Positions 37,078 through 46,869 of a stretch of DNA of 64,000 nt are shown one piece after another. The stretch lies in NCBI RefSeq assembly GCF_900172225.1, contig NZ_FWFO01000005.1, positions 1 to 64,000 of the forward strand, given 5' to 3'. The stretch's first letter is position 1, and every line of letters begins with the position of its first letter. The stretch is from Falsiruegeria litorea R37 (GTDB lineage: Bacteria > Pseudomonadota > Alphaproteobacteria > Rhodobacterales > Rhodobacteraceae). The notes under the pieces are model-generated. The model searched no databases. It was given only the letters and a program-made list of their open reading frames with translations, and was not told the origin of the DNA. The position numbers and the translations under genes were made by a program.

Positions 37078-37663
37078 CGTTTAATCCTGCTCTGATCTGC
37101 TCCACAACAGCCTGCACCTGTTGACGCGCGTGGTCCAGCGTATCGGTCACGATCACAAAATCGGATCGCTCACATTTCTCGTCATTCGGCATCTGCTTGG
37201 CGCGGATTTGTTCGAATTGCTCCAAGCTCATCGTGCCGCGGGCCAAAACGCGCTCTTGTTGAATATCAGCCGAAACCGAAACACAGGCCACCGCGTCCAT
37301 CGCCGCGTTACCGCCGGTTTCAAACATCAACGGCACATCGAACACCAGAATGTCGGCATCTGTTTCAGCCTTGAACTGCTCGCGATCCTGGCCAACCAGC
37401 GGATGCACGATCTGTTCGATCTCTTTCAACGCGCTCGGGTCGGCTTGAATGACCCCACGCAGCGCATCGCGACTGACGGCACCATCAACAATTGCATCCG
37501 GAAAGGCAGCTTGCATCGGGGCGACCGCAGCACCGCCGGGCGCATAAAGTCGATGAACAGCCGCATCCGCATCCCAAACGGCGCAGCCCATTTCAGCAAA
37601 CAGCTTGGCCGTTGTGCTTTTTCCCATACCGATAGAGCCGGTGAGCCCCAGCAGAAAGCTCAT
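37070..37663 (-). CDS. coaE: Dephospho-CoA kinase
   Basis: The product is 197 residues. It performs the last step of coenzyme A synthesis. Walker A GLTGSIGMGKSTTAKLF opens the protein; WDADAAVHRLY, HPLVGQDREQF and VFDVPLMFETGG are family blocks. The ATG at 37663 overlaps the aroE stop (ATGA) and begins right at the P-loop, so the longer in-frame reading is rejected. Confidence 0.95.
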   Translation of the reverse strand: MSFLLGLTGSIGMGKSTTAKLFAEMGCAVWDADAAVHRLYAPGGAAVAPMQAAFPDAIVDGAVSRDALRGVIQADPSALKEIEQIVHPLVGQDREQFKAETDADILVFDVPLMFETGGNAAMDAVACVSVSADIQQERVLARGTMSLEQFEQIRAKQMPNDEKCERSDFVIVTDTLDHARQQVQAVVEQIRAGLNDA

Positions 37664-38493
37664 CGCAGGGCCGCCGCGCGGGTGGCGCTGTCGACCGTGG
37701 GCCGTTCCCCGAACCAACGCTCAAAGCCAGGTACGGCTTGATGGAGCAACATACCAAGACCATCGACTGTGGTGCATCCGGCTTCTTCGGCAGTGAGCAA
37801 CAGTTTGGTCTTAAGAGGTGCATAGACCAGATCTGTCACAACGGCAGACGGCTTCAATCCATCCATCGGCACGCGCAGTTCGGAATTGCCAACCATACCA
37901 AGCGAGGTCGTGTTCACCACCAGATCTGCATCTTCAACCACATTGCCGGCTTGGACCCAATCGATCACCTGCACCCGCTTGCCGAAATCATCGCGCAGCT
38001 TTTCCGCGCGAAGGCGGGTGCGGTTCGACAGGAAGATTTCCGGAACGCCGGCCTCGAGCAGGGCTGATATCACGGCTCGAGCAGCTCCGCCGGCCCCAAG
38101 CACCAAAGCCGGGCCGGATTTCGGATCCCAATCAGGCGCACCACTATGTAGGTTTTCCATGAACCCATAGCCATCGGTATTGTCAGCGTGGATCTTGCCA
38201 TCTTCGCGGAAGATCAGCGTGTTCGCCGCACCGATCAGCGTCGCCCGATCCGTGATCTGATCAGCAATTGCCATCACCGCCTCTTTGTGAGGGACGGTCA
38301 CGTTGACGCCCACAAAGCCGGCCTTGGGCAGCGTACGCAGAACCGTTTCCAGATCCTGTGGCGCAACGTCCATCGGGATGTAGTGCCCGGCGATGCCATA
38401 AGTCTTGAGCCAGTGCCCGTGCAATCTGGGGGATTTGGAATGCGCAATCGGGTGTCCGATCACCCCAGCCAAAGGAATACGTGTGTTCGTCAT
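37660..38493 (-). CDS. aroE: Shikimate dehydrogenase
   Basis: The product is 277 residues. It reduces 3-dehydroshikimate with NADPH in aromatic amino acid synthesis. Substrate loop IGHPIAHSKSPRLH, catalytic Lys in VNVTVPHKE, DNTDGYGF, and the dinucleotide motif VLGAGGAARAV are all present. ATGA overlaps at both ends (with maf and coaE). Confidence 0.96.
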   Translation of the reverse strand: MTNTRIPLAGVIGHPIAHSKSPRLHGHWLKTYGIAGHYIPMDVAPQDLETVLRTLPKAGFVGVNVTVPHKEAVMAIADQITDRATLIGAANTLIFREDGKIHADNTDGYGFMENLHSGAPDWDPKSGPALVLGAGGAARAVISALLEAGVPEIFLSNRTRLRAEKLRDDFGKRVQVIDWVQAGNVVEDADLVVNTTSLGMVGNSELRVPMDGLKPSAVVTDLVYAPLKTKLLLTAEEAGCTTVDGLGMLLHQAVPGFERWFGERPTVDSATRAAALR

Positions 38494-39089
38494 TGTTCGA
38501 TCACCCCCCGCAACGTCAGGAAATTGAGCAGCTCTAACAGGGGCATACCCAAAACGTTAAAATAGTCCCCGTCAATGGTTGTGAACAAACGTACACCCTC
38601 TTCTTCGAGTTTGTAGGCCCCAACCGCATGGCGAATGCTGTCCCAGTTCCGATCAACATAAGAGCGCAGATAGGTGTCCGAACTCGCCCGCATCCGTAAA
38701 CGCACCTGACCCACGTGACGCCAGATCGGTTCGCCGTTTTCATAGATCACAGCCGCTGACAACAGCATGTGACGTTGACCGCGCATCGCCTTGAGCTGAT
38801 CAAACGCTTGATCCGGCGAGGCCGGCTTGGACAGAAGCTGTCCCTGAAAGTCCAAAACCTGGTCACAGCCCAGAACCAACGCACCTGGTGTTTTCAGACT
38901 GATCTTGCGCGCCTTGAGCTCGGCCAGGGCATCAGCGATGTCGCGGGGCGGGGCCTCTTCCGCGATCAGTGCATTTTTAACAGTATCTTCATCAACACGG
39001 GGCACATTAACTTCAAAAGGGACACCTGCGTTGCGCAGCAGCTGCGCCCGGATGGTTGAGCCAGAGGCGAGGACGATGGGGACAGTCAT
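38490..39089 (-). CDS. maf: Maf-family nucleotide pyrophosphatase
   Basis: The product is 199 residues. Maf proteins hydrolyse non-canonical or canonical NTPs to NMPs. Blocks: VLASGSTIRAQLLRNAGV, ALVLGCDQVLDFQGQ (catalytic Asp region), and DGDYFNVLGMPLLELL. The ATG at 39089 is chosen by family alignment; a perfect DnaA box (39089-39097) begins at its first base, so the gene directly abuts the origin. In Caulobacter and Rickettsia the same maf-aroE-coaE-dnaQ cluster flanks the origin. Confidence 0.9.
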   Translation of the reverse strand: MTVPIVLASGSTIRAQLLRNAGVPFEVNVPRVDEDTVKNALIAEEAPPRDIADALAELKARKISLKTPGALVLGCDQVLDFQGQLLSKPASPDQAFDQLKAMRGQRHMLLSAAVIYENGEPIWRHVGQVRLRMRASSDTYLRSYVDRNWDSIRHAVGAYKLEEEGVRLFTTIDGDYFNVLGMPLLELLNFLTLRGVIEQ

Positions 39090-39496
39090 GTGGATAACCC
39101 CTTGGGCAAGTCTTTGAGCGATTTCGGATGGTTTGTATGACTTTCCGCTTGCCACGCAACCCCCGGAGTATTGCGAAAAACATCTCTGAGTCGTTCGAGT
39201 TGTATCCTTTCGGGACAAGGATAACTTGAATCCCGTGGATAACCCGATCACCCCAAGTTACCCGCAAGCTTATCCCCAGGATCTCCAAGTTTGACTTGGA
39301 TCAAGGTATTGTTTTTAAACTGATTTTATTGAATGTGGGGAAACCACGCATGGACACCTGCCATCTTTCCCACATGGGGAAAACTGACAGGATAGATGAG
39401 TTATCCACGAAAATCGGGCTACCTACAAAAATCATCATCCTTTTTTCTTTCTTTCTTTTTTATTAGGTATCCCGGAACCCGAGCCGCGAGATATCC
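39090..39496. other. Putative chromosomal replication origin (oriC)
   Basis: This 407-bp non-coding stretch holds DnaA boxes: TGTGGATAA (39089-39097, perfect, minus), CGTGGATAA (39234-39242, minus, 8/9), TTATCCCCA (39270-39278, plus, 8/9), TTATCCACG (39401-39409, plus, 8/9), and weaker TTTCCCACA (39366-39374), TGTGGGGAA (39334-39342) and CAAGGATAA (39216-39224). An AT-rich unwinding candidate lies at 39303-39335, containing TTAA-N7-TTAT (39315-39329), one base from a CtrA site. A GANTC methylation site is at 39228-39232, and TCCAAGT-TTG-ACTTGGA is a dyad at 39284-39300. A pyrimidine tract follows at 39439-39462. Gene context matches known alphaproteobacterial origins. Confidence 0.82.
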
Positions 39497-39946
39497 ATGA
39501 CCGATTTCCTGTTCACGATTTACCCATGGGTCAAATCCCTGCACATCATGGCAGTCATCTCGTGGATGGCGGGGCTGTTCTATCTCCCCCGCCTGTTCGT
39601 GCATCATGTCGAGCAAGCTAAGAAAGTTCGGGGAGCACCTGAAATCTTTCTGATGATGCAAGAGAAGCTTTTGCGGATCATCATGCGACCGGCAATGATC
39701 GTGACCTGGGTCTGCGGTCTGATCATGGTCTTTACACCGGGTATCGTCGACTGGTCGTGGATCTGGCCCTGGACCAAAGGTGCATCGGTTCTGGCGATGA
39801 CCTGGTTCCATCATTGGCTGCTCAAGCAACATCGCAGCTTGGAAGAGGGGACCAATACCCTCTCAGGGCGCACATACCGCCTCATGAATGAGGTTCCGAC
39901 CGTTTTGATGGTCATCATCGTGCTGTCGGTCATTTTGAAATTCTGA
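39497..39946 (+). CDS. hemJ: Protoporphyrinogen oxidase HemJ
   Basis: The product is 149 residues with four membrane helices. HemJ oxidises protoporphyrinogen IX to protoporphyrin IX in bacteria lacking HemG or HemY-type oxidases. The conserved His in KSLHIMAVISWMAGLFYLPRLFVHH, the Arg/Lys-rich loop and WFHHWLLKQH are family features. It borders the origin on the side where other alphaproteobacteria carry hemE and, like them, precedes rho. Confidence 0.9.
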   Translation: MTDFLFTIYPWVKSLHIMAVISWMAGLFYLPRLFVHHVEQAKKVRGAPEIFLMMQEKLLRIIMRPAMIVTWVCGLIMVFTPGIVDWSWIWPWTKGASVLAMTWFHHWLLKQHRSLEEGTNTLSGRTYRLMNEVPTVLMVIIVLSVILKF

Positions 39947-39953
39947 CGGCAGT

Positions 39954-39982
39954 TTGACTCCACTGTCACGCACCCCTATGTA
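39954..39982 (+). promoter_or_regulatory. Sigma-70 promoter of rho
   Basis: TTGACT (39954-39959), 17 bases, TATGTA (39977-39982). The -10 lies within CCCCTATGTAGGGG, a 14-base near-perfect dyad, and shares CTATGTAGGGGACA with the fxsA promoter. The start codon lies about 80 bases downstream, leaving a short leader that could take part in Rho autoregulation. Confidence 0.6.
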
Positions 39983-40067
39983 GGGGACAACTGACCCGTC
40001 CGGGTTACGTGTCTTCCGTACTTATATCTGTCCATGCCGCGCAATCGCGGTCAAAGGGTGTTTGATC

Positions 40068-41339
40068 ATGTCTGCTGAATCCCTGTCGCTTGCCTATCTC
40101 AAGGCCAAGAGCCCCAAAGACCTGTTGTCGATGGCCGAAGAGCTTGAGATCGAAAACGCATCGACCATGCGCAAAGGCGAAATGATGTTCCAGATCCTGC
40201 GCGAACGCGCGGACGAGGGATGGGAGATTTCAGGCGATGGCGTGCTCGAGGTGCTGCAAGACGGTTTTGGCTTCCTGCGTTCTCCGGAAGCGAACTATCT
40301 GCCGGGCCCTGATGACATCTATGTCTCGCCTGACATGATCCGCCAGTACAGCCTGCGCACCGGGGACACCATCGACGGGGTGATCAAGGCGCCGCTGGAC
40401 AACGAACGTTATTTTGCGCTGACCAATGTCACCAAGATCAACTTTGAAGACCCTGAGAAGGCCAAGCACAAGATCGCGTTCGACAACCTGACGCCTCTGT
40501 ACCCGGATGAGCGTCTGAAGATGGAAGTCGAGGATCCCACCATCAAGGATCGCTCAGCCCGTGTCATCGACCTGGTGGCGCCGATTGGTAAGGGTCAGCG
40601 TTCGCTCATCGTGGCGCCGCCGCGGACCGGTAAAACCGTGATCCTGCAGAACATCGCCAACTCGATCGAAAAAAACCACCCCGAGTGCTACTTGATCGTC
40701 CTGCTGATCGACGAACGTCCCGAAGAAGTGACCGACATGCAGCGCTCGGTGAAGGGCGAGGTCGTCTCCTCTACCTTTGATGAACCTGCAACTCGCCACG
40801 TGGCCGTGTCCGAGATGGTGATCGAAAAGGCCAAGCGTCTGGTCGAGCATAAACGAGATGTTGTTATCCTACTTGATTCGATAACAAGACTTGGTAGGGC
40901 CTTCAACACTGTTGTGCCTTCATCGGGTAAAGTGCTTACCGGTGGTGTCGATGCCAACGCATTGCAGCGTCCGAAACGCTTCTTTGGGGCCGCCCGGAAC
41001 ATCGAAGAGGGTGGTTCGCTGACCATCATCGCGACCGCACTGATCGATACGGGCTCTCGTATGGACGAAGTCATCTTTGAAGAATTCAAAGGTACAGGTA
41101 ACTCAGAGATCGTTCTAGATCGTAAGATTGCGGACAAACGCGTGTTCCCGGCGATCGACATCCTTAAGTCCGGTACCCGAAAAGAGGACCTTCTGGTCGA
41201 CAAGCTGGACCTTCAGAAGACATTTGTCCTGCGCCGTATCCTGAACCCGATGGGTACAACGGACGCGATCGAGTTCTTGTTGTCGAAGTTGAAACAAACC
41301 AAGACAAACGGCGAATTCTTCGACTCGATGAACACCTGA
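40068..41339 (+). CDS. rho: Transcription termination factor Rho
   Basis: The product is 423 residues. N-terminal RNA-binding domain with a cold-shock fold ([33 protein letters not shown]), then the RecA-type motor with Walker [14 protein letters not shown]-loop region and R-loop ([24 protein letters not shown]). It ends transcripts as a hexamer on C-rich RNA. Start ATG 40068 with AAAGGGTG at fair spacing; a TTG two codons upstream is possible. Confidence 0.97.
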   Translation: MSAESLSLAYLKAKSPKDLLSMAEELEIENASTMRKGEMMFQILRERADEGWEISGDGVLEVLQDGFGFLRSPEANYLPGPDDIYVSPDMIRQYSLRTGDTIDGVIKAPLDNERYFALTNVTKINFEDPEKAKHKIAFDNLTPLYPDERLKMEVEDPTIKDRSARVIDLVAPIGKGQRSLIVAPPRTGKTVILQNIANSIEKNHPECYLIVLLIDERPEEVTDMQRSVKGEVVSSTFDEPATRHVAVSEMVIEKAKRLVEHKRDVVILLDSITRLGRAFNTVVPSSGKVLTGGVDANALQRPKRFFGAARNIEEGGSLTIIATALIDTGSRMDEVIFEEFKGTGNSEIVLDRKIADKRVFPAIDILKSGTRKEDLLVDKLDLQKTFVLRRILNPMGTTDAIEFLLSKLKQTKTNGEFFDSMNT

Positions 41340-41367
41340 CACCGGTCTGAACAGCGAGGCCACTGGA

Positions 41368-42657
41368 ATGGATACGATCTTTGCCTTGGCCAGCGCCCCC
41401 GGCAAAGCCGGCGTTTCCGTGATCCGTATCTCGGGTCACGGTGCCTATGTAGCTGCACAATCCCTGTCGACCAAACCATTACCAGTTCGCGGTATGAGCC
41501 TGAGAATCCTACGAGATTCCACAGGTGATCGGTTGGACGAAGCATTGGTTCTGACGTTCCAGGGCCCGGCCAGTTTCACCGGTGAAGACGTCGTTGAACT
41601 GCATGTGCACGGCAGTATGGCAGTGGTCAATTCTGTCATAGTGGCCTTGTCTGAATTGCCCAACGTGCGGTTGGCAGAACCGGGCGAGTTTACCAGAAGA
41701 GCTCTGGAGAACGGCAAGATGGATTTGGCTCAGGTCGAAGGCTTGGCCGATCTGATCGATGCCGAAACCGAAGCGCAGCGTCGACAGGCACAAACTGTGC
41801 TTAAAGGAGAGTTGGGGCAGCTTGCCGAACGCTGGCGCCGCGACTTGATTCGAGCGGCATCATTGCTTGAGGCTGTTATCGACTTTGCGGACGAAGAGGT
41901 GCCCACTGATGTGACACCCGAGGTGAATGACCTTCTTGATGCTGTGGCATCCGATTTGTCCCAGCAAATTTCAGGCGTGCAAATCGCCGAACGAATTCGC
42001 ACGGGGTTCGAAGTGGCCATCATCGGTAAACCAAACGTCGGAAAATCCACGTTGTTGAATGCGCTGGCAGGTCGCGACGCCGCGATCACGTCAGAGTATG
42101 CAGGCACGACACGTGATGTTATCGAGGTGCGTATGGATTTAGCCGGGTTGCCAGTGACCTTGTTAGATACTGCGGGTATTCGTGAAACCGACGATGTAGT
42201 TGAAAATATGGGCATTGCCCTGGCGCGCAAGCGAGCCATGGCTGCGGATCTTCGCGTTTTTCTGTTGGAAAACCAGGATGATGCACCTGAGTTTGAACCT
42301 GATGAACAAGATATTGTTGTCCTGGCAAAAGGCGATCTGCACTCGGCCTCTATTGCTTCCGTCTCGGGAAAAAGTGGCAAGGGTGTGGATCAACTTGTTT
42401 CTCAGGTATCTGAGCGTCTTCTGAACCGCAGTGCAAGTGCTGGGATCGCCACTCGTGAACGGCACAAAGAAGCTATGACACGTGCACATCTCGCGCTGAT
42501 CGAAGTGAGGAGAGTTCTCGAGTTTGGCGAAGATCAGTATGATATTGGAGCCGAGGAAATTCGAACGGCGATCCGAGCTCTTGAATCCTTGGTTGGTCGT
42601 ATTGATGTTGAAAACTTGCTGGACGAGATCTTTGCCAGCTTTTGCCTTGGTAAGTAA
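41368..42657 (+). CDS. mnmE: tRNA uridine-5-carboxymethylaminomethyl GTPase MnmE
   Basis: The product is 429 residues. With MnmG it makes (c)mnm5U at the wobble position of some tRNAs. N-terminal folate-binding domain ([22 protein letters not shown]), G domain with [21 protein letters not shown] and DTAGIR, and the C-terminal FCLGK carrying the essential Cys. The base composition is less GC-rich than in rho, the beginning of an AT-richer stretch reaching parA. It ends three bases before the mnmG region containing parS. Confidence 0.96.
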   Translation: MDTIFALASAPGKAGVSVIRISGHGAYVAAQSLSTKPLPVRGMSLRILRDSTGDRLDEALVLTFQGPASFTGEDVVELHVHGSMAVVNSVIVALSELPNVRLAEPGEFTRRALENGKMDLAQVEGLADLIDAETEAQRRQAQTVLKGELGQLAERWRRDLIRAASLLEAVIDFADEEVPTDVTPEVNDLLDAVASDLSQQISGVQIAERIRTGFEVAIIGKPNVGKSTLLNALAGRDAAITSEYAGTTRDVIEVRMDLAGLPVTLLDTAGIRETDDVVENMGIALARKRAMAADLRVFLLENQDDAPEFEPDEQDIVVLAKGDLHSASIASVSGKSGKGVDQLVSQVSERLLNRSASAGIATRERHKEAMTRAHLALIEVRRVLEFGEDQYDIGAEEIRTAIRALESLVGRIDVENLLDEIFASFCLGK

Positions 42658-42661
42658 GGAG

Positions 42662-42677
42662 TGTTTCACGTGAAACA
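42662..42677. other. parS centromere site 1
   Basis: TGTTTCACGTGAAACA is a perfect 16-bp palindrome identical to the consensus ParB-binding parS. It spans the mnmG start codon (GTG 42670-42672). Confidence 0.95.
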
Positions 42678-44538
42678 TTTTGACTTTGACGTGGTGGTGA
42701 TTGGAGCAGGGCACGCGGGGGCTGAAGCTGCGCATGCATCTGCCCGGATGGGCGCACGCACGGCTTTGGTAACACTGGCTGAAACTGACATCGGTGTGAT
42801 GTCGTGCAATCCAGCAATTGGCGGATTGGGAAAGGGTCACCTGGTTCGCGAAATTGACGCGCTGGACGGCGTCATGGGCCGTGTGGCAGACTTTGCAGGC
42901 ATTCAATTTCGCCTACTGAATCGGCGAAAGGGACCAGCAGTTCAAGGACCACGAGCCCAGGCTGATCGCGAGATCTATCGGCGTGAAATGTTGGCAGCTA
43001 CCCACGCACAAGAAAACTTGGACCTCGTTTTCGGCGAAGTTGTAGATATTCAGACAGACGGACAACGGGCGACAGGAGTAGAACTTTCAGATGGAAGCCA
43101 AATCACAGCGCATTCCGTCATACTGACATCAGGTACATTCCTGCGCGGGGTCGTCCATATAGGGGATGTCTCTCATCCCGGTGGTCGAATGGGAGATCGT
43201 CCATCAATAAAGTTGGCTGAGCGAATTCAAGACCTCGGCCTTGAGCTTGGACGATTGAAAACCGGTACGCCACCTAGATTGGATGGCCGCACAATCAATT
43301 GGGAGGGCTTGGACAGACAAGAAGGTGATGATGATCCAACCTTCTTCTCTTTTCTGTCGACCGCGGTGTCTGCACCCCAAATTTCATGTGCGATCACTCA
43401 TACCAATGAAAGAACGCACGATATTATTCGAGAGAACCTAGAGCGATCTGCAATGTATGGGGGGCATATCGACGGCATTGGTCCACGGTACTGCCCATCA
43501 ATTGAAGACAAAATTGTCCGATTTGCTGAAAAGACATCTCACCAGATCTTTCTGGAACCCGAAGGCGTGACAAGCCACACTGTGTACCCGAACGGGATAT
43601 CGACCTCTTTGCCGAAAGATGTACAGGTCGACTATGTCCGTTCAATTCTTGGGCTTGAAAAGGCCGAGATTCTACAGCTCGGGTATGCGATTGAATATGA
43701 CTACGTGGATCCGAGATCGCTGAACTCGCAACTGATGTTAAAGTCGATGCAAAATCTCTATCTGGCAGGGCAAATCAACGGTACCACAGGGTATGAAGAG
43801 GCAGCCGCACAAGGATTGGTGGCTGGGTTGAATGCGGCTCTTGCAGCTCGACACGAAGAACCGATCCACTTCAGCAGATCTAACAGCTATATCGGCGTTA
43901 TGATCGACGACTTGACGACACGTGGTGTTGCAGAGCCCTATCGCATGTTTACATCTCGGGCTGAGTTTCGGCTGTCTTTGCGGGCAGACAACGCAGATCA
44001 ACGCTTGACGGGTCTTGGACTCGAAATTGGGTGCGTTTCAGAAGAGCGAAAACGTCAATTCGTTGAAAAGATGGACGCTCTGCACGAAGCAACTATTGCG
44101 TTGAATTCAAGCGAATTCACCCCGAAACAGCTGACTGAATCTGGAATTTCTGTCAATCAAGATGGCAATAAAAGGACAGGGATGGCGGTCTTGGCTTTTC
44201 CCGATGTCAAGTTTGCTGACCTTCAAAACCTAATTCCTGAGTTGTCCCAGGTCGATGTTTCTATACAGAGACAAATAGAACGAGATGCCTTGTATGCGAA
44301 CTACATTGCTCGCCAGAAGAATGACGTCGAAACACTAAGGAAGGAAGAGGATCTTCAGATTCCCGCTGATTTTTCCTACGATGTGTTAGAGGGGTTGTCC
44401 AATGAGCTTAAACAAAAGCTCAAGAGACATCAGCCCGGGAATTTGGCTCAAGCGGGTCGAATTGAAGGCATGACCCCAGCAGCTATGGCTCTGTTGTTCG
44501 CGCGACTGAAACGAATGCGGCGAGTGAAATCGGCATGA
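42670..44538 (+). CDS. mnmG: tRNA uridine-5-carboxymethylaminomethyl modification enzyme MnmG
   Basis: The product is 622 residues, an FAD protein ([17 protein letters not shown]) partnering MnmE. Other blocks: [55 protein letters not shown], and [19 protein letters not shown] chose GTG at 42670 because AAGGAG lies 10 bases upstream; a GTG at 42661 leaves only one base of spacing. The start codon lies in the centre of a perfect parS. AT-richer than most genes in the window. Stop overlaps rsmG (ATGA). Confidence 0.95.
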   Translation: MKHFDFDVVVIGAGHAGAEAAHASARMGARTALVTLAETDIGVMSCNPAIGGLGKGHLVREIDALDGVMGRVADFAGIQFRLLNRRKGPAVQGPRAQADREIYRREMLAATHAQENLDLVFGEVVDIQTDGQRATGVELSDGSQITAHSVILTSGTFLRGVVHIGDVSHPGGRMGDRPSIKLAERIQDLGLELGRLKTGTPPRLDGRTINWEGLDRQEGDDDPTFFSFLSTAVSAPQISCAITHTNERTHDIIRENLERSAMYGGHIDGIGPRYCPSIEDKIVRFAEKTSHQIFLEPEGVTSHTVYPNGISTSLPKDVQVDYVRSILGLEKAEILQLGYAIEYDYVDPRSLNSQLMLKSMQNLYLAGQINGTTGYEEAAAQGLVAGLNAALAARHEEPIHFSRSNSYIGVMIDDLTTRGVAEPYRMFTSRAEFRLSLRADNADQRLTGLGLEIGCVSEERKRQFVEKMDALHEATIALNSSEFTPKQLTESGISVNQDGNKRTGMAVLAFPDVKFADLQNLIPELSQVDVSIQRQIERDALYANYIARQKNDVETLRKEEDLQIPADFSYDVLEGLSNELKQKLKRHQPGNLAQAGRIEGMTPAAMALLFARLKRMRRVKSA

Positions 44539-45173
44539 AGAAGGATGCCTTTGAGAGAGCGACCGGACTGAATGTTTCACGTGAAACATTTAAACGCCTG
44601 GAAACCTATGTAGCTCTGGTGAAGAAGTGGAATCCCGCGATCAATGTGGTGTCTCGCAAGAGCTTGGATGATATCTGGCCTAGGCATATCGTGGATTCTG
44701 TTCAGTTGTTCACTTGCATAGAAACTTCAAAATCTTGGTTGGATCTAGGGAGTGGCGGCGGCTTCCCTGGCGCTGTGATCTCTATTCTTGCCAATGAGTT
44801 TTCTGCGGATACGTCAGTTACTCTGGTGGAAAGCGATCAGAGGAAATCCGCTTTTCTAAGGAATGTTTCACGTGAAACATCGTCTGACTTTAGGGTAATT
44901 AGTAAGCGAATCGAGCAAGTTGAACCGCAACATGCAGATGTGATTTCAGCGAGGGCGCTCACAAATCTGAGTGGACTGATGGCGTTTTGCGAACGTCACC
45001 TCAACCCAGCGGGTGTGGCGATTTTTCCCAAGGGCGCAACTTGGAAAAAAGAGGTCAGTGAGGCGCAAAGAGATTGGCAATTTGAGGTGGATACGATTAC
45101 TAGTATCACTGAACCCCAGGCCGTAATCCTTAAAATCAAGGGAATCGAGCGTGCACGATCTGTCCCGTCCTGA
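44535..45173 (+). CDS. rsmG: 16S rRNA (guanine-527-N7)-methyltransferase RsmG
   Basis: The product is 212 residues. Methylates G527 of 16S rRNA. The SAM motif [13 protein letters not shown] (about 69-81) and [14 protein letters not shown] are typical. Two parS sites are embedded: both are read in the same frame as Asn-Val-Ser-Arg-Glu-Thr, at residues 13-18 and 110-115, so part of the protein sequence is dictated by the centromere. ATGA overlap with mnmG; its end overlaps parA by 23 bases. Confidence 0.95.
   Translation: MKKDAFERATGLNVSRETFKRLETYVALVKKWNPAINVVSRKSLDDIWPRHIVDSVQLFTCIETSKSWLDLGSGGGFPGAVISILANEFSADTSVTLVESDQRKSAFLRNVSRETSSDFRVISKRIEQVEPQHADVISARALTNLSGLMAFCERHLNPAGVAIFPKGATWKKEVSEAQRDWQFEVDTITSITEPQAVILKIKGIERARSVPS
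44573..44588. other. parS centromere site 2
   Basis: Perfect TGTTTCACGTGAAACA within rsmG, coding for NVSRET at residues 13-18. Confidence 0.95.
44864..44879. other. parS centromere site 3
   Basis: Perfect TGTTTCACGTGAAACA within rsmG, coding for NVSRET at residues 110-115. Confidence 0.95.
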
Positions 45174-45960
45174 TGGACCAAAAATCATTGCGGTTGCCAA
45201 TCAAAAGGGCGGAGTTGGGAAGACTACAACAACAATCAATTTGGCCGCAGCTTTGGTCGAACGCGGTATGCGTGTTCTTGTCGTTGATCTTGATCCTCAG
45301 GGAAATGCGTCGACAGGGCTGGGTATCGAAAGATCTGATCGCACCCAAACCAGCTATGATCTTCTGGTTGATGACGCTGCACCCGAAGAAGTCATCCATA
45401 GTACCGACTTCGATGGTCTTTCGATAATTCCAGCAACCGTTGATCTAAGCTCGGCTGACATTGAACTGGTTTCCAATGAAAAAAGGAGTTTTTTGCTCCA
45501 CGATGCCCTGCGTCAAACTGCGATGGACGCCTTTGGCTGGGACTATATTCTTGTTGATTGCCCGCCGTCTTTGAACCTGCTGACTGTCAATGCGATGGTA
45601 GCAGCACACTCTGTCCTGGTCCCGCTGCAAAGTGAATTCTTTGCTCTGGAAGGTTTGTCCCAATTGATGTTGACGATCCGCGAAGTGCGGCAAACTGCAA
45701 ATCCTCAGCTGCGAATAGAGGGGATTGTTCTGACGATGTTTGATCGGCGAAACAACTTGTCGCAGCAAGTAGAGGCTGATGCCAGGGACAATTTGGGTGA
45801 TCTAGTCTTCGAAACCAAGATCCCCAGAAACGTTCGGGTCAGCGAAGCGCCTTCTTACGCACTTCCAGTTTTGAGCTATGATCCGAACTCATTGGGTGCT
45901 CAAGCCTATCGTGAGTTGGCGGGGGAGCTCATGGTAAAAGACAATAAGATTTCCGCGTAA
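45151..45960 (+). CDS. parA: Chromosome partitioning ATPase ParA
   Basis: The product is 269 residues. Deviant Walker A NQKGGVGKTTTTINLAAAL, VDLDPQGNASTGLG (A'), and LVDCPPSLNLLTVNA (B) mark a Soj/ParA ATPase, which moves ParB-parS complexes along the nucleoid. GTG start at 45151 with AAGGGA eight bases upstream; it overlaps the rsmG end. Followed by parB after 15 bases. Confidence 0.96.
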   Translation: MHDLSRPDGPKIIAVANQKGGVGKTTTTINLAAALVERGMRVLVVDLDPQGNASTGLGIERSDRTQTSYDLLVDDAAPEEVIHSTDFDGLSIIPATVDLSSADIELVSNEKRSFLLHDALRQTAMDAFGWDYILVDCPPSLNLLTVNAMVAAHSVLVPLQSEFFALEGLSQLMLTIREVRQTANPQLRIEGIVLTMFDRRNNLSQQVEADARDNLGDLVFETKIPRNVRVSEAPSYALPVLSYDPNSLGAQAYRELAGELMVKDNKISA

Positions 45961-45975
45961 AGGGGAGAAGCAGAA

Positions 45976-46869
45976 ATGGCTACAAACAAGGGAAAACCCC
46001 GGGGGTTGGGACGCGGGCTATCAGCGCTTATGGCTGATGTAACACCGGAGGAGGATATCAGCACAAGCACGCCGCGCCGGGCCGATATCACGGTTCCAAT
46101 TGAAAAGCTGCAAGCAAACCCTGATCAGCCACGTCGCACATTCAAGCAGGACGACTTGGATGATTTGGCCGCATCAATCAAGGAAAAGGGCATTCTTCAG
46201 CCTTTGATTGTTCGGTCGCTTGAAGGCGGCAACTACGAGATTGTTGCGGGTGAGCGGCGGTGGCGTGCGGCACAGTTGGCGCAGCTCCATGATGTACCGG
46301 TTTTGGTGCGCGAGCTGGACGATACCGAAGTTCTGGAAATTGCAATTATCGAGAACATCCAGCGTGCTGACTTGAACGCCGTGGAAGAGGCGGCAGGATT
46401 TCGGCAGTTGATGGATCGCTTTGGTCATACTCAGGAAAAACTGGCTGAGGCTTTGGGTAAGAGCCGCAGCTATATTGCGAACCTTCTGCGTCTTTTGGCT
46501 TTGCCCGAAGATGTTCAGCAGATGGTTGTTGATGGATTGCTGTCTGCTGGTCACGCGCGTGCTCTGATTACCTCAGAGAATCCGTCCGAGTTGGCCAAGA
46601 TTGTTATACGTGACGGTTTGTCTGTCCGTGCGACAGAAGCTTTGGTGAAACGTCAGCAGCAAAAGGATGCGCCTACAGCTGCCCCAAAAGCGCGTAGCTC
46701 AGGTTCGGAAAAGGATGCTGATACGCGTGCGCTGGAAAAAGACCTGTCCGCCATCTTGGCAATGAAGGTTGCGATCAATCACAAGGCCGGCACGGAAGCA
46801 GGGCAGGTGGTCTTGACGTATGAGAACCTGGATCAGCTCGACGATTTGTGCGCCAAACTTAGCCGCTAG
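45976..46869 (+). CDS. parB: Chromosome partitioning protein ParB
   Basis: The product is 297 residues. N-terminal CTP-binding/hydrolysing domain with QPRRTF and GERRWRAAQ; central helix-turn-helix (EKLAEALGKSRSYIANLLRLL) that binds parS; C-terminal dimer domain (TRALEKDLSAILAMKVAI onwards). Loads on the three parS sites 1-3 kb upstream and spreads as a sliding clamp. GGGGAGAAG precedes the ATG. Ends overlapping the convergent DUF454 gene by 11 bases. Confidence 0.97.
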   Translation: MATNKGKPRGLGRGLSALMADVTPEEDISTSTPRRADITVPIEKLQANPDQPRRTFKQDDLDDLAASIKEKGILQPLIVRSLEGGNYEIVAGERRWRAAQLAQLHDVPVLVRELDDTEVLEIAIIENIQRADLNAVEEAAGFRQLMDRFGHTQEKLAEALGKSRSYIANLLRLLALPEDVQQMVVDGLLSAGHARALITSENPSELAKIVIRDGLSVRATEALVKRQQQKDAPTAAPKARSSGSEKDADTRALEKDLSAILAMKVAINHKAGTEAGQVVLTYENLDQLDDLCAKLSR

